Below, piece by piece: positions 31,974-41,046 of a stretch of DNA of 64,000 nucleotides. The position numbers and the translations under genes are program-made. Positions within the stretch are counted from its first letter, which is position 1, and the number at the start of each line of letters is the position of its first letter. A model generated the notes under the pieces. That model ran no database searches. It was given only the letters and a program-made list of their open reading frames with translations, and was not told the DNA's origin. The DNA is from Flaviflexus salsibiostraticola (GTDB lineage: Bacteria; Actinomycetota; Actinomycetes; Actinomycetales; Actinomycetaceae), in NCBI RefSeq assembly GCF_003952265.1, contig NZ_CP034438.1:1116001-1180000 (forward strand), in the 5' to 3' direction.

Positions 31974-32864
31974 ATGTCAGACGCGGTCATCGATGTTCAG
32001 GGGCTGACGAAGTCGTTCGGCAGGTTTCGGGCGCTCGACGGTCTCGACCTCACGGTCGAGCGGGGGCAGGTGCACGGCTTCGTCGGGCCGAACGGGTCAG
32101 GCAAGTCCACGACGATCCGCATCCTCCTCGGCCTGCTCAAGGCGGACGGTGGAACCGCGACGGTTCTCGGCCGTGACCCCTGGCGGGACGTCGTCGACCT
32201 GCACCGCCGGCTCGCGTACGTCCCGGGCGAGGTCTCGCTGTGGCCGCGGATGTCGGGCGGCGAGGCCATCGACCTACTCGGGACACTGCGGGGCGGACTC
32301 GATGAGCGCCGGCGCGCCGAGCTGATCGAGCGATTCGAGCTCGACCCGACGAAGCGCGGCCGGCAATACTCGAAGGGCAACCGGCAGAAGGTCGCGATCA
32401 TCGCCGCCCTCTCCTCGAACGTCGAGCTGCTCATCCTCGATGAGCCCACGAACGGGCTGGATCCACTGATGGAGCAGGTGTTCCAGGAGGTCGTCGGCGA
32501 GGCCAAGGGCCGCGGCACCTCTGTCCTCCTGTCGAGCCACATCCTCGCCGAGGTCGAGAGCCTCGCGGACCGGCTCTCGATCATCCGCGACGGGACGATC
32601 GTCGAGACGGGGACTCTGGCCGAGCTGCAGAGCCATGCACGCACGTGGATCCACGCGACACTCGAGCGCGTCCCGGACGCGGCCGCACTGTCGATGCTCC
32701 ACGACGTTCACGTCGACGGGAACCGGTTGACGGCCTCGGCTGATGCCGACCGGATCGGTGAGGCGATGACGGCGCTCGTCCCCTATGGGTTGGCCGCCCT
32801 GACTGTCGATCCCCCGTCGCTCGAGTCGCTCTTCCTCCGACTCTACGAAACTGATGCCTCGTGA
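31974..32864 (+). CDS. ABC exporter ATP-binding protein
   Basis: 296-residue ATPase of the drug/antibiotic ABC-2 exporter class. Walker A is GPNGSGKST (~residue 40), Walker B LLILDEPTNGLDP and the H-loop SSHILAE. The signature is YSKGNRQK instead of LSGGQ, a variant known in actinobacterial exporters of this class. The last ~80 residues form a C-terminal regulatory domain. It overlaps the permease gene in GTGA, so the two form one exporter. Ribosome binding site GGAAGG precedes the ATG. Substrate unknown; resistance or lipid export are possibilities. Confidence 0.9.
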   Translation: MSDAVIDVQGLTKSFGRFRALDGLDLTVERGQVHGFVGPNGSGKSTTIRILLGLLKADGGTATVLGRDPWRDVVDLHRRLAYVPGEVSLWPRMSGGEAIDLLGTLRGGLDERRRAELIERFELDPTKRGRQYSKGNRQKVAIIAALSSNVELLILDEPTNGLDPLMEQVFQEVVGEAKGRGTSVLLSSHILAEVESLADRLSIIRDGTIVETGTLAELQSHARTWIHATLERVPDAAALSMLHDVHVDGNRLTASADADRIGEAMTALVPYGLAALTVDPPSLESLFLRLYETDAS

Positions 32865-34450
32865 GCGCGCTGACGGGGGCGGGCCCCCTCCTCCACACCT
32901 CGCTCAGGCACGAACGCCGATCCTTCGCGCCCTGGATCGCGCTCGCCACCCTGCTCTCAACCTCCTCCGTGCTCTTCTACCCGGTGATCTTCCCCAACCT
33001 CGTTGACCGCCTGGCCCTCGCCGTCGCCGTCGGATCGAACCCTGCGCTCGGACTGCTCTTCGGACCCGCCTTCGATCTGTCGACCGCTGACGGCTTCAAT
33101 GCTTGGCGCTCACTGGCACTCGCGGGCTTCCTCACAGCGATCGGCGCGATCTTCACGGTCGTTCGAACGACCCGCGGCCAAGAGGACTCCGGCCAGGCGG
33201 AGCTCCTCGCCTCTGGCGTCATGGGCCGCGGGACACGCCTCGCCACCGGCGTTGGCCTCGGCCTCCTCGGTGCACTCGCCGTCGGCCTCATCGCCGGCAT
33301 TGCGACAGGCCTGTGCGGCGGTGGGTGGGAGTCATCGATGCTGCTCGCTGCGACCTTCACGGCGACCGGATGGATGTTCACCGGCATCGCCGCCATCACC
33401 GCCCAACTCGGCGCCGACTCCCGCACGGCGAGCTCCCTCGCCGTCGGGACCCTCGCTGTCCTTTTCCTCCTGCGCGGCTTCGCATACTCGCACAGCGCCC
33501 CGTCGTGGACGATCTGGGCTAATCCGCTCGGCTGGATGACGGAGACTCGGCCAGCGAGCGGCGATCACTGGTGGCCGCTGCTCCTGGCCCTCGCTCTCAC
33601 GGTCGTCACGCTCACCATCGCCTTCGCACTGCAGGCGCGCCGCGACTTCGGGCAGGGCGCGATCCCGTCCCGGCCCGGGCCCGCCCGCGGCCGGGTGCGA
33701 TCGACATGGCGGCTCGCACTCCGCATCAACACCGGCCCTCTTCTCACGTGGACGATCGCGTTCATCGCCCTCGGCACCGTTTTCGGCTACTTCACGACCT
33801 CCATCCACGACATCCTTCGTGAGGACAGTGCCGTCGCCCGGGTCCTTGCGGCCGGAGCGACGACGCCCGAGGAGCTCACGGCCGCTTTCATCGTCACGAT
33901 CCTCAGCCTCGTCGGCATCCTCGCCGCCATCCCCGGCGTGCAGACCATGCTGCGAGTCCGCACGGAGGAGATCGAGGACCGGGTCGAGCCGCTCCTCGCG
34001 GGCGCCATCAGCCGCCCGCGCTATTACGCCGGCAATGTCCTCATCGCCCTCATCGCACCCACGGCCTACACCCTCATTGCCGGCACGGCGATCGCGTGGC
34101 TCGCCTCGGGCGCCGATATCGGCGTCGGTTTCGCCGACACCCTGCTGCAGGCTGTCGTCACCGTGCCGGCCGTGTGGACGGTCGTCGCCATCTCGATCGC
34201 CGTCATCGGCGCCCACCCATCAGCCCCGATCGCGGCGTGGGCGGGCGTGCTGCTGTCCTACGTCCTCACCATTCTCGGGCCGACCTTCAAGCTGTGGGAC
34301 TCGATCCTCGCCATCAGCCCTTTCTGGCACGTCCCCCGCGTCACTGAGACGGACCCCGCGTGGTGGGGGCTGGTGTGGATCAGCATTCCCACATTTCTCT
34401 TCATCACGATCGGATTCGTGGGGTTCCGTCGTCGCGACCTGGCACGCTGA
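32861..34450 (+). CDS. ABC exporter permease, 12 membrane segments
   Basis: 529-residue permease with about 12 hydrophobic segments arranged as two similar halves of six (first half to ~residue 265, second from the RLALRINTGPLLTWTIAF region), a duplicated ABC-2 permease. A motif RGQEDSGQAELLASGVMGR in the first half and RVRTEEIEDRVEPLLAGAISR in the second correspond to each other and are typical of the TylC/OleC-associated actinobacterial polyketide-type exporters. It starts with GTG inside the stop of the ATPase gene. The partner is the ATPase just upstream; no accessory protein is linked. Confidence 0.88.
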   Translation: MSALTGAGPLLHTSLRHERRSFAPWIALATLLSTSSVLFYPVIFPNLVDRLALAVAVGSNPALGLLFGPAFDLSTADGFNAWRSLALAGFLTAIGAIFTVVRTTRGQEDSGQAELLASGVMGRGTRLATGVGLGLLGALAVGLIAGIATGLCGGGWESSMLLAATFTATGWMFTGIAAITAQLGADSRTASSLAVGTLAVLFLLRGFAYSHSAPSWTIWANPLGWMTETRPASGDHWWPLLLALALTVVTLTIAFALQARRDFGQGAIPSRPGPARGRVRSTWRLALRINTGPLLTWTIAFIALGTVFGYFTTSIHDILREDSAVARVLAAGATTPEELTAAFIVTILSLVGILAAIPGVQTMLRVRTEEIEDRVEPLLAGAISRPRYYAGNVLIALIAPTAYTLIAGTAIAWLASGADIGVGFADTLLQAVVTVPAVWTVVAISIAVIGAHPSAPIAAWAGVLLSYVLTILGPTFKLWDSILAISPFWHVPRVTETDPAWWGLVWISIPTFLFITIGFVGFRRRDLAR

Positions 34451-34565
34451 CGAGAATCCGTTCTGGGGGTGAAGGGCTCCCCGTCGGGCACTCCTGAGTG
34501 TCGTTGTTGTCGACAGCCGTGCTCCGAAAGTCCCGTACCGCAATAATCGGGTGCATTAGAGTATC

Positions 34566-34656
34566 GGTAGGCGGAGGGGCTCGCCTTTACACAAACTGTC
34601 GCTTCGGCGACCAACGGTCCCTACCTCACGCGCAGTCCGACTGGCGGGGGTGGGAC
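34566..34656 (+). ncRNA. Fluoride riboswitch (crcB RNA) controlling enolase
   Basis: The 34569-34624 segment has the full fluoride aptamer layout: P1 GGCG/CGCC (34570-34573 with 34582-34585) closing an 8-nt loop GAGGGGCT, an A-rich junction with ACAAAC, P2 GTCGC-TTCG-GCGAC (34598-34611), then CAACGGTCCCTAC. The loop GGGGC (34576-34580) can pair with GTCCC (34617-34621) to form the family pseudoknot. The same GTCCCTACC strand can instead pair with GGTGGGAC (34649-34656), which gives a rival stem as in known fluoride switches. A -10 box TAGAGT (34557-34562) places the start just before P1. Fluoride inhibits enolase, and enolase genes are known targets of this riboswitch class. Confidence 0.85.
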
Positions 34657-34697
34657 TCTCTCACTCCTGACAAATTTCCCAGCCGGATTGGGCAGAT

Positions 34698-34722
34698 CCC
34701 GGGTTCCAAAGAGGAATCCGGG
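34698..34722 (+). promoter_or_regulatory. Hairpin just upstream of the enolase ribosome binding site
   Basis: 10-bp stem (34698-34707 with 34713-34722, one G-T pair) with loop AAAGA. It ends 5 nt before GGAAGGA (34728-34734), the enolase ribosome binding site. There is no T run, so it may shape the leader rather than terminate. Confidence 0.5.
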
Positions 34723-34743
34723 CGACCGGAAGGACTGAGAGCG

Positions 34744-36009
34744 ATGAATTTCGAAATCAAGGACATCCAGGCAATCGAGATCTTGGATTCCCGCGGGCGT
34801 CCCACGCTGAGCGTCGCCGTTGAACTGACGGACGGAACTCGTCAAGAGGCGGGAGTTCCGTCGGGTGCATCCACCGGCACTCGCGAGGCGGTCGAGCTGC
34901 GCGACGGTGACTCCTCCCGGTTCGGCGGTGCCGGAGTGCTCACTGCCGTCGCCAACGTCAACGGTGAACTCCGCGAGACTCTCGCCGGACGGACATGGAG
35001 CAGCCTCGACGAAGTCGATGAGGCGATGCGCGACCTGGATGCCACCGAGAACAAGTCGCGATTGGGCGCCAATGCGCTCATCGGCACCTCCATGGCGCTG
35101 GCTCGAGCTCTGGCCGCCGCGCAGGGCAAGCCGCTGTACGAGTGGCTGACCGGCTTCGGAGAACCAGCCCGAATGCCGGTTCCCTGCTTCAACGTCCTCA
35201 ACGGGGGCGCGCACGCGCCGAACGATCTGGATTTTCAGGAGTTCATGGTCTGCCCGCTCGGCGCGCCGAGCATGGCTGAGGCTGTCAGGGCCGGAGCCGA
35301 GGTGTACCAAGCTCTCCGCAAACGGCTCGTCGCCGGCAGCCATGCGACCGGACTGGGGGACGAGGGCGGCTTCGCACCGAACCTGGCAGAACCCGAGGAG
35401 GTTCTCGACCTGATCGTCGCGGCGATCTCCGATGCGGGCTACCCGCTCGGCTCCGACGGGGTGGGGATCGCTCTCGACCCCGCGGCCTCCGAGTTCTATT
35501 CAGACGGCGGATACGTGGTGAACGGTTCCCACCTCTCCAGCTCGGACATGATCGATCGCTACGCGGCAATGCTGGACAGGTTCCCGATCTGGAGCATCGA
35601 GGATGGGCTCGGCGAGCAGGACCCGTCCGGGTGGAAGCGGATGACTGAGACAATCGGAGAGCGCGTGCAGCTGGTCGGGGATGACAACTTCTGCACCAAC
35701 CCGGCGATCATCGCAGCCGCCATCGACGACGGGATCGCTAACGCAGCGCTGATTAAGGTGAACCAGATTGGCACCGTCACAGAAACTCTCACGGCGATGC
35801 GGATCTGCCACGAGGCAGGATATGGACAGATGGTCTCCCACCGCTCCGGCGAAACGCCAGATACCTTCATTGCCGACCTGGCCGTCGCAACCGGCTGCGG
35901 GCAGTTGAAGACTGGAGCACCCGCCCGCGGCGAGAGGGTAGCCAAGTACAACCGACTCATCCAGATCGCCACCGAGCGCCCCGACCTGCCCTACGGTCTC
36001 GGCAGATAG
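34744..36009 (+). CDS. eno: Enolase, fluoride-riboswitch linked
   Basis: 421-residue enolase converting 2-phosphoglycerate to phosphoenolpyruvate. Family motifs are all present: EILDSRGRPTLSV, SGASTGTREAVELRDGD, GLGDEGGFAPNL, the metal ligands in ALDPAAS, SIEDGLGEQD and GDDNFCTN, the catalytic Lys in ALIKVNQIGT and the signature end SHRSGETPD. Differences from the housekeeping type include LDPAASEFY with GIALDPA in place of the usual AMDVAAS. The gene stands alone after a fluoride riboswitch, so it is probably an accessory copy made under fluoride stress. Whether a second enolase exists cannot be seen here. The ATG at 34744 follows GGAAGGA by 9 nt. Confidence 0.93.
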   Translation: MNFEIKDIQAIEILDSRGRPTLSVAVELTDGTRQEAGVPSGASTGTREAVELRDGDSSRFGGAGVLTAVANVNGELRETLAGRTWSSLDEVDEAMRDLDATENKSRLGANALIGTSMALARALAAAQGKPLYEWLTGFGEPARMPVPCFNVLNGGAHAPNDLDFQEFMVCPLGAPSMAEAVRAGAEVYQALRKRLVAGSHATGLGDEGGFAPNLAEPEEVLDLIVAAISDAGYPLGSDGVGIALDPAASEFYSDGGYVVNGSHLSSSDMIDRYAAMLDRFPIWSIEDGLGEQDPSGWKRMTETIGERVQLVGDDNFCTNPAIIAAAIDDGIANAALIKVNQIGTVTETLTAMRICHEAGYGQMVSHRSGETPDTFIADLAVATGCGQLKTGAPARGERVAKYNRLIQIATERPDLPYGLGR

Positions 36010-36090
36010 GCCTCACCCCTCCACTGCTACCCAACCCGGTGCGATGAGCAGCTTCGGTCAAAGGGATCAGTGGCGCCTGCGCTGGCGATT

Positions 36091-36118
36091 CGGTCATGGA
36101 CCTCCGGGTCCATGACCG
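36091..36118 (+). terminator. Hairpin downstream of enolase
   Basis: 12-bp perfect stem (CGGTCATGGACC with GGTCCATGACCG) and loop TCCG, 82 nt after the enolase stop. The rest of the 244-bp gap to the MMPL gene shows no gene. Confidence 0.7.
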
Positions 36119-36253
36119 TCGCAGGGGCGCTCGCGCCCGAAGCGTCGATCATGGGGACCCCCTACGCCGTCGGGGACCTCCACCTTTCGATTGACCCGAA
36201 GTTCAGCCACTTCCACGATGTTGGGAGCCCACCCGCCTGGTGGAGTAGATGGC

Positions 36254-38347
36254 ATGGACCATTCCTCTCTCCGCTATCGCATTTCCCACCGGCTGACCTC
36301 CCCTCGGGGAGCATGGGTCACCCTCGGCGGGGCCGCCCTCGTCATCCTCATGATGTTCCTTGTCGTCGGCGGAGCCACTGCCCCCGCCCGAGTCGGGCAG
36401 GCGCCCGCTGGAGCAGAGTCGACTCAGGTGGAGGAGCTGATGGAGAGGCTCCCCGGCGCGGACCAGCAGGCAGTCCTCATCGTGGCCTCCCGTGAGGATG
36501 GCGCCGAGCTGTCCGATGCGGAGGTCGACGCGATCTCGCAGCTGGCTCCCAGCCTGTCGGACCACGTGACCGGCGAGCCGACTGGTCCGATTGTCAGCGA
36601 AGATCTCCGCGCGGCGCTCGTCAGCGCTCCCATCACCGTCGGCGCGGATAACACCGAGACGGCGACGATCATCGACGACCTCCGCTCGGATATCGCGGAC
36701 CTCGCTCCGACGGGCCTCACACTCCAGGTCACCGGCGGCCCGGCGTTCGGCGCGGATATCGCCAATGCCTTCGAGGGCGCGGACGTCACTCTTCTACTCG
36801 TGACGATCCTCGTCGTGGCCGTGCTCCTCATCATCACGTACCGGTCACCGGTGCTCTGGCTGATCCCCCTGCTCGTCATCGCACTCGCCGACGGCCTCGC
36901 CGGTCGGGTCGCCGCGGCAGCCGGGTCACTCTGGGGACTCGAATTCGATGCCGGCATCGTCAGCGTCCTCGTGTTCGGGGCAGGCACCAACTACGCGCTC
37001 CTGCTGATCTCCCGGTACCGCGAGGAGCTGCAACGCACGGAGGATGACCGGGCGGCGCTCGGCGCAGCATGGCGCGGGACCGTGGACGCGATCCTCGCCT
37101 CGAACATCACCGTCGTGTTGAGCCTGTCCGTTCTCCTGTTCGCAACCATGCCGATGACGCGCGGGCTGGGCGTGCCGGCCGCACTCGGGCTGCTCATCGT
37201 CCTCGCCGCCGTCCTCATCGTCCTGCCCCCGGTTCTCGCCATCTGCGGACGGAAGGTGTTCTGGCCGTTCATCCCCCGCCCGCAGCACGCGCCGACGCAG
37301 GGTCGGAGGTGGCGGGCCATTGCCGCCCACGTCTCGGCCAGGCCGATCCGCAGCCTGCTGGCCGGGTTCACGCTCCTCGCCGTCATGGCGGCCGGACTGC
37401 TCGGCACCTCTGTCGGCCTCGGTCAGCTCGAGAAGTTCCGTGTGGAATCGGAATCGGCAACCGGATTCGAGACCCTTGCGGCGCACTTCCCGCCCGGCGA
37501 GGCGCAGCCCATCTGGATCGTGGCCGACGCTGACTCGGCACGGAACGTCGTCTCCGCCGTCGTCCAGGTCGACGGCATCACCCGGGCCCACCCCGCCGGG
37601 CAGGCCGGTGGTCTGACGAGAATCATGGCAGTCAGCAAGCACTCCCCGGGCTCGGAGCAGAGCCTCGATCAGATCACCACGCTGCGGGAGACGGTGGGCA
37701 GCATGGAGGGCGCGAATGCTCAGGTCGGCGGGGCGGTCGCCATCGACCTCGACGCACGGGCGGCGAGCGCCGCCGACCTGCTCCTCGTCGGCCCGCTCGT
37801 CCTCGCCGTGAGCTTCATCGTCCTCCTCATTCTTCTGCGCTCGATCGTCGCGCCTGTACTCCTGCTCGTTGTCAACGTCGCGAGCGCGGCTGCCGCCATC
37901 GGCGCCGGGGCCTGGCTGAGCCGCGTCGTCTTCGACCAGCAGGCACTCGATGTTCAGGTGCCGATCCTCGCGTTCCTCTTCCTCATCGCGCTCGGCATCG
38001 ACTACACGATCTTCCTCGTTCACCGGGCACGCGCGGAGGCCGCTCTGCTCGGCACGAGAGCTGGCATGGTCGAAGCGGTCGCCCATACCGGAGGGGTCAT
38101 CACGAGTGCCGGGATTGTGCTCGCCGCTGTGTTCGCGGCGCTCGGCGTGCTGCCGCTCGTCACTCTCGGCCAGCTCGGCCTCATCGTCGGCATCGGCGTC
38201 CTCGTCGACACGCTCGTCGTTCGCACCGTCATCGTTCCCGCCATCTTCAGCCTCGTCGGCGACCGGATCTGGTGGAGCGGAAAGCCGAATGCCCATCAGG
38301 GAGAATCGACCCATGAGTCTCATCGACATGCCGCTCACGCACACTGA
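36254..38347 (+). CDS. MMPL family transporter
   Basis: 697-residue RND-type exporter of the MMPL family, with about 11-12 membrane helices in two halves. Each half begins with one helix (GAWVTLGGAALVILMMFLVV at the N-terminus) and a ~130-residue periplasmic domain, then a block of five helices. Conserved motifs are FGAGTNYALLLISRYREEL in the first half and LGIDYTIFLVHRARAEA in the second, with the Asp-Tyr pair of the proton relay visible in the second and replaced by Asn-Tyr in the first, as in many MMPLs. The start at 36254 gives the family N-terminus. It overlaps the histidine kinase gene by 35 nt, so the kinase and regulator may control export of a toxic lipid or drug. Confidence 0.9.
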   Translation: MDHSSLRYRISHRLTSPRGAWVTLGGAALVILMMFLVVGGATAPARVGQAPAGAESTQVEELMERLPGADQQAVLIVASREDGAELSDAEVDAISQLAPSLSDHVTGEPTGPIVSEDLRAALVSAPITVGADNTETATIIDDLRSDIADLAPTGLTLQVTGGPAFGADIANAFEGADVTLLLVTILVVAVLLIITYRSPVLWLIPLLVIALADGLAGRVAAAAGSLWGLEFDAGIVSVLVFGAGTNYALLLISRYREELQRTEDDRAALGAAWRGTVDAILASNITVVLSLSVLLFATMPMTRGLGVPAALGLLIVLAAVLIVLPPVLAICGRKVFWPFIPRPQHAPTQGRRWRAIAAHVSARPIRSLLAGFTLLAVMAAGLLGTSVGLGQLEKFRVESESATGFETLAAHFPPGEAQPIWIVADADSARNVVSAVVQVDGITRAHPAGQAGGLTRIMAVSKHSPGSEQSLDQITTLRETVGSMEGANAQVGGAVAIDLDARAASAADLLLVGPLVLAVSFIVLLILLRSIVAPVLLLVVNVASAAAAIGAGAWLSRVVFDQQALDVQVPILAFLFLIALGIDYTIFLVHRARAEAALLGTRAGMVEAVAHTGGVITSAGIVLAAVFAALGVLPLVTLGQLGLIVGIGVLVDTLVVRTVIVPAIFSLVGDRIWWSGKPNAHQGESTHESHRHAAHAH

Positions 38348-39569
38348 CACCTCCGCCGTCGCGCGGCGGACGGTGGGGGCGATGGCATGGGGCCAGCACC
38401 TCATGGCCATCGCCCTCACCCTCATCGGCTCCATCCGCGCCGTCGGCGACGGAGCGTCGCTGCCGGCCGTCACCGTCGCCGCCTCCGCCATTCTCGTCTG
38501 GCACACGGCAGGGACACTGCTTCCTGCGATGACGACGCGCCGCCGAGCAATCTGGTGGATCATCGCCCTGACGGCGATCTGGATCGGCTCGGTCGCGGTC
38601 TCTGCCGAATTCGTCTGGCTGGCCTTCCTGCTCTGGCTTCTCGCCGGTCACCTGCTGCCGCTCGGATGGGGAGTGCTCTACTCGGGTCTCGTGTTCGCCA
38701 TAGTCGTCATCGCACCGATCCTCCACCAGGGCGCGACAAGCTACGCCAACGTGCTCGGCCCCCTCATCGGCGGGATCTTCGCCTTCGGCATCTCCCAGGG
38801 GTACCTCCAACTGCTGCGCGATGCGACGGAGCGGGATCGGCTCGTCTCCTCCCTCACCCGCGCACAGACGGAGATGGCGGAGCTTCAGGACGAGCTCGCG
38901 CTCGCACAGCGGCACTCGGGTGCCATCGCCGAGCGGACCCGCCTCGCCCGCGATATCCATGACACGGTAGCCCAGGCCCTGTCCTCGATCCGGCTCCTCG
39001 CCTACGCCGGTCGGACTGGGGATGCGGATGAGGGCCGGACGCTCGCACAGGTGGAAGCACTGGCCGGTGAGAGTCTCGCCGACGTGCGCCGCATCGTCGC
39101 CGCCCTTGCTCCCACAGAGCTGGAGGATGATGCCCTCGCCAGTGCCTTGCAGCGGATGCTTGATCGCGTCCACGACGAAGCCGGACTCCAGGTCGACCTG
39201 CACGTCGACGACTCGCTCCCGCTCCTGCCCACCGAGGTGGAAGTCGCGCTGCTGCGAACCGCGCAGTCGGCCCTGGCGAACGTGCGTCTGCATGCCGATG
39301 CCGAGCGAGTCGTCGTCAGCCTCATTGACGCGGAGGATTCCGTCCGCCTCGACATCATCGATGACGGGAGCGGCTTCGACGTCGACGCCTGGGAGCAGGA
39401 CCCTGCGGCGTCGAGCTACGGACTGCGCTTCATGCGCGCCCGCCTGCGGGAGCTCGGCGGCGGTCTCGATATCGAGAGCGCTCCGGGCGAGGGCACGGCG
39501 ATCTCGGTGCACCTCCCCCTCCGCGTCGACCCCACCTCTGCCCGCGCCACTGCCAAGGAGAAGCCATGA
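38313..39569 (+). CDS. Sensor histidine kinase, NarL/DesK class
   Basis: 418-residue kinase. The N-terminal ~160 residues hold five hydrophobic helices that form an integral membrane sensor. A coiled coil ([19 protein letters not shown]) leads to the HisKA_3 dimerisation motif [18 protein letters not shown], with the phospho-acceptor His. The HATPase domain has the G-box IDDGSGFD and ends [22 protein letters not shown]. The ATG at 38313, with GGGAG 9 nt upstream, lies within the end of the MMPL gene; another ATG at 38289 is possible. It overlaps the response regulator gene (ATGA). The signal is unknown. Confidence 0.92.
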   Translation: MSLIDMPLTHTDTSAVARRTVGAMAWGQHLMAIALTLIGSIRAVGDGASLPAVTVAASAILVWHTAGTLLPAMTTRRRAIWWIIALTAIWIGSVAVSAEFVWLAFLLWLLAGHLLPLGWGVLYSGLVFAIVVIAPILHQGATSYANVLGPLIGGIFAFGISQGYLQLLRDATERDRLVSSLTRAQTEMAELQDELALAQRHSGAIAERTRLARDIHDTVAQALSSIRLLAYAGRTGDADEGRTLAQVEALAGESLADVRRIVAALAPTELEDDALASALQRMLDRVHDEAGLQVDLHVDDSLPLLPTEVEVALLRTAQSALANVRLHADAERVVVSLIDAEDSVRLDIIDDGSGFDVDAWEQDPAASSYGLRFMRARLRELGGGLDIESAPGEGTAISVHLPLRVDPTSARATAKEKP

Positions 39570-40186
39570 CCACCACCGTCCTCATCATCGACGATCACCC
39601 GGTTGTCAGGAGCGGCCTGCGGGCGGTGCTCGACGCGTCCGACTCCGTGACCGTCATCGGGGAAGCCGCCACCGGCGAGGAGGGATTGTCAATGGCAGCC
39701 CTGCTCGAACCCGACGTCGTCCTGTGCGACCTGCGGCTCGGCAGCGGCATCGACGGCATCCAGACCACTTCGGCCCTGCGCGCCCTCGATTCTCCCCCGG
39801 CGGTCCTCATCCTTACGACCTTTGACCGCGACGCGGAGATCCTCGGCGCGATCGAAGCCGGAGCATCGGGCTACCTCCTCAAGGAGGCCGACCCGGAGGC
39901 GATCGTCGATGGGATCCGGCGCGCCGCACGCGGTGAGACAGTTCTCGCCCCCGATCTGGCCACGCGGGTCCTGCGGGCCATGCGCAACCCACTGCCCTCC
40001 CTGACGAAGCGTGAGCTCGACGTCCTGCGACTTGTTGCGACAGGGCTGACGAACAGGGAGATCGCTCGGGAACTCTTCGTCACCGAGGCAACTGTCAAGA
40101 GCCACCTCGTCCACATCTTCACCAAGCTGGGCGTCGACAGCCGGTCCCGCGCAATCCATGTCGCGCAGGAGACCGGCCTCGTCTGA
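39566..40186 (+). CDS. Response regulator, NarL/LuxR family
   Basis: 206-residue two-domain regulator. The receiver domain has the acidic pair [11 protein letters not shown], the phospho-accepting Asp in [11 protein letters not shown] (~residue 55), the switch Thr in LILTTFDRD and the Lys in YLLKEADP. The C-terminal LuxR-type HTH is [20 protein letters not shown]... with recognition helix [18 protein letters not shown]. It is coupled by ATGA to its kinase and follows an MMPL gene, so the three probably form one operon in which the regulator controls transporter expression. Confidence 0.94.
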   Translation: MTTTVLIIDDHPVVRSGLRAVLDASDSVTVIGEAATGEEGLSMAALLEPDVVLCDLRLGSGIDGIQTTSALRALDSPPAVLILTTFDRDAEILGAIEAGASGYLLKEADPEAIVDGIRRAARGETVLAPDLATRVLRAMRNPLPSLTKRELDVLRLVATGLTNREIARELFVTEATVKSHLVHIFTKLGVDSRSRAIHVAQETGLV

Positions 40187-40224
40187 GGTCCTTACACAAC
40201 CATTCGAAAGGAAACTGTCCGTTG

Positions 40225-40692
40225 ATGAAGAACCTCCTCTATGCCTCATTCACCTACATGGTCGCTGGCGTCGCCTCCGGCCTCTTCTACCGCGAGTTCA
40301 CCAAGCTCAATGACTTCCCCGCGGGTGAGTTCACACAGCTGGGCCTTGCCCACACGCACCTGCTGGCGCTCGGCTTCACCGTGCTCCTCGTCGTTCTCGC
40401 CCTTGAGAAGACCTTCACGATCTCGCAGAGCCGGAGACTGTTCGCCTGGTTCCTCTGGCTCTACAACGCTGGCGTCATCCTCACCTCCGCCATGCTCATC
40501 TGGCACGGGAGCCTCACCGTGCTGGGTCAGGAATCAACGAAGATGATCGCCGGGATTGCCGGTCTCGGTCACATGCTCATCACCGCCGGCATGGTCGTCT
40601 TCTTCGTCGCGCTCCGCCGGGCCGTGCTCACGCCCGCAACGGGCGCGCACCATGCGTTGACCGCCGATCACGCCGGGACGCCGTCGGCCTGA
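40225..40692 (+). CDS. DUF2871 family membrane protein
   Basis: 155-residue protein with four hydrophobic segments. The start MKNLLYASFTYMVAGVASG and the motif LFYREFTKLNDF followed by HTHLLALGFTVLLVVLALEK match the DUF2871 family (domain of unknown function), common in Gram-positive bacteria. The conserved His-x-His in the second helix suggests metal or heme binding, but this is not shown. AAAGGA lies upstream; a TTG one codon earlier is an alternative start. It is 38 nt after the response regulator and may belong to the same transcript. Confidence 0.85.
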   Translation: MKNLLYASFTYMVAGVASGLFYREFTKLNDFPAGEFTQLGLAHTHLLALGFTVLLVVLALEKTFTISQSRRLFAWFLWLYNAGVILTSAMLIWHGSLTVLGQESTKMIAGIAGLGHMLITAGMVVFFVALRRAVLTPATGAHHALTADHAGTPSA

Positions 40693-41046
40693 AGGCCGTC
40701 CGCACCACGCAGCGTCCGTGCCTCCTTCAGTGCCAGCCTCTGGTTCTGCATTGACGTCGAGGCTGGCCCGGCGGCCACGGTCCTGCACGCAGGTCACTGC
40801 ACGCTCCTGACAGATGAAGAGAGTGTCTCTCGCGGGCGCTCTGTTCGGCCTGCGAGGCGCTCGTTGTCAGCGGTCAGGGATTGCTTCGCCGGATGCGGGC
40901 ACGGGTGTCACTGCCACCCACTCGCCTTTGGGATACAGCGTCAGCGACCGAACCGCAAGACCGCGACGCATTGTGGCGTCACCACCGTTGATCGGGGGGG
41001 AAAGCTCCCCTTTTTTTGGGCGAAGCCACCTCGGTAGCATCTGCCA
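40693..41046 (+). other. Intergenic gap with two terminator-like hairpins
   Basis: 354 bp without a supported gene. An 8-bp stem CCAGCCTC/GAGGCTGG with an 18-nt loop lies at 40733-40766. A second hairpin (GGGGA/TCCCC, loop AAGC, 40997-41010) is followed by seven T residues (41011-41017), the clearest intrinsic terminator in the window. TAGCAT at 41035-41040 lies 6 nt before the cupin ATG and fits a leaderless -10 box. Confidence 0.6.
40997..41017 (+). terminator. Intrinsic terminator with T7 run
   Basis: Stem GGGGA/TCCCC with loop AAGC, then seven T. It lies 305 nt after the DUF2871 stop and 30 nt before the cupin gene, so it could insulate the cupin promoter from upstream transcription. Confidence 0.75.

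Noticed and set aside
36926..38563. 545-codon minus-strand frame antisense to the MMPL and kinase genes
   Set aside because: It is Asp/Glu/Arg-rich with no domain, and the plus strand carries conserved MMPL motifs.
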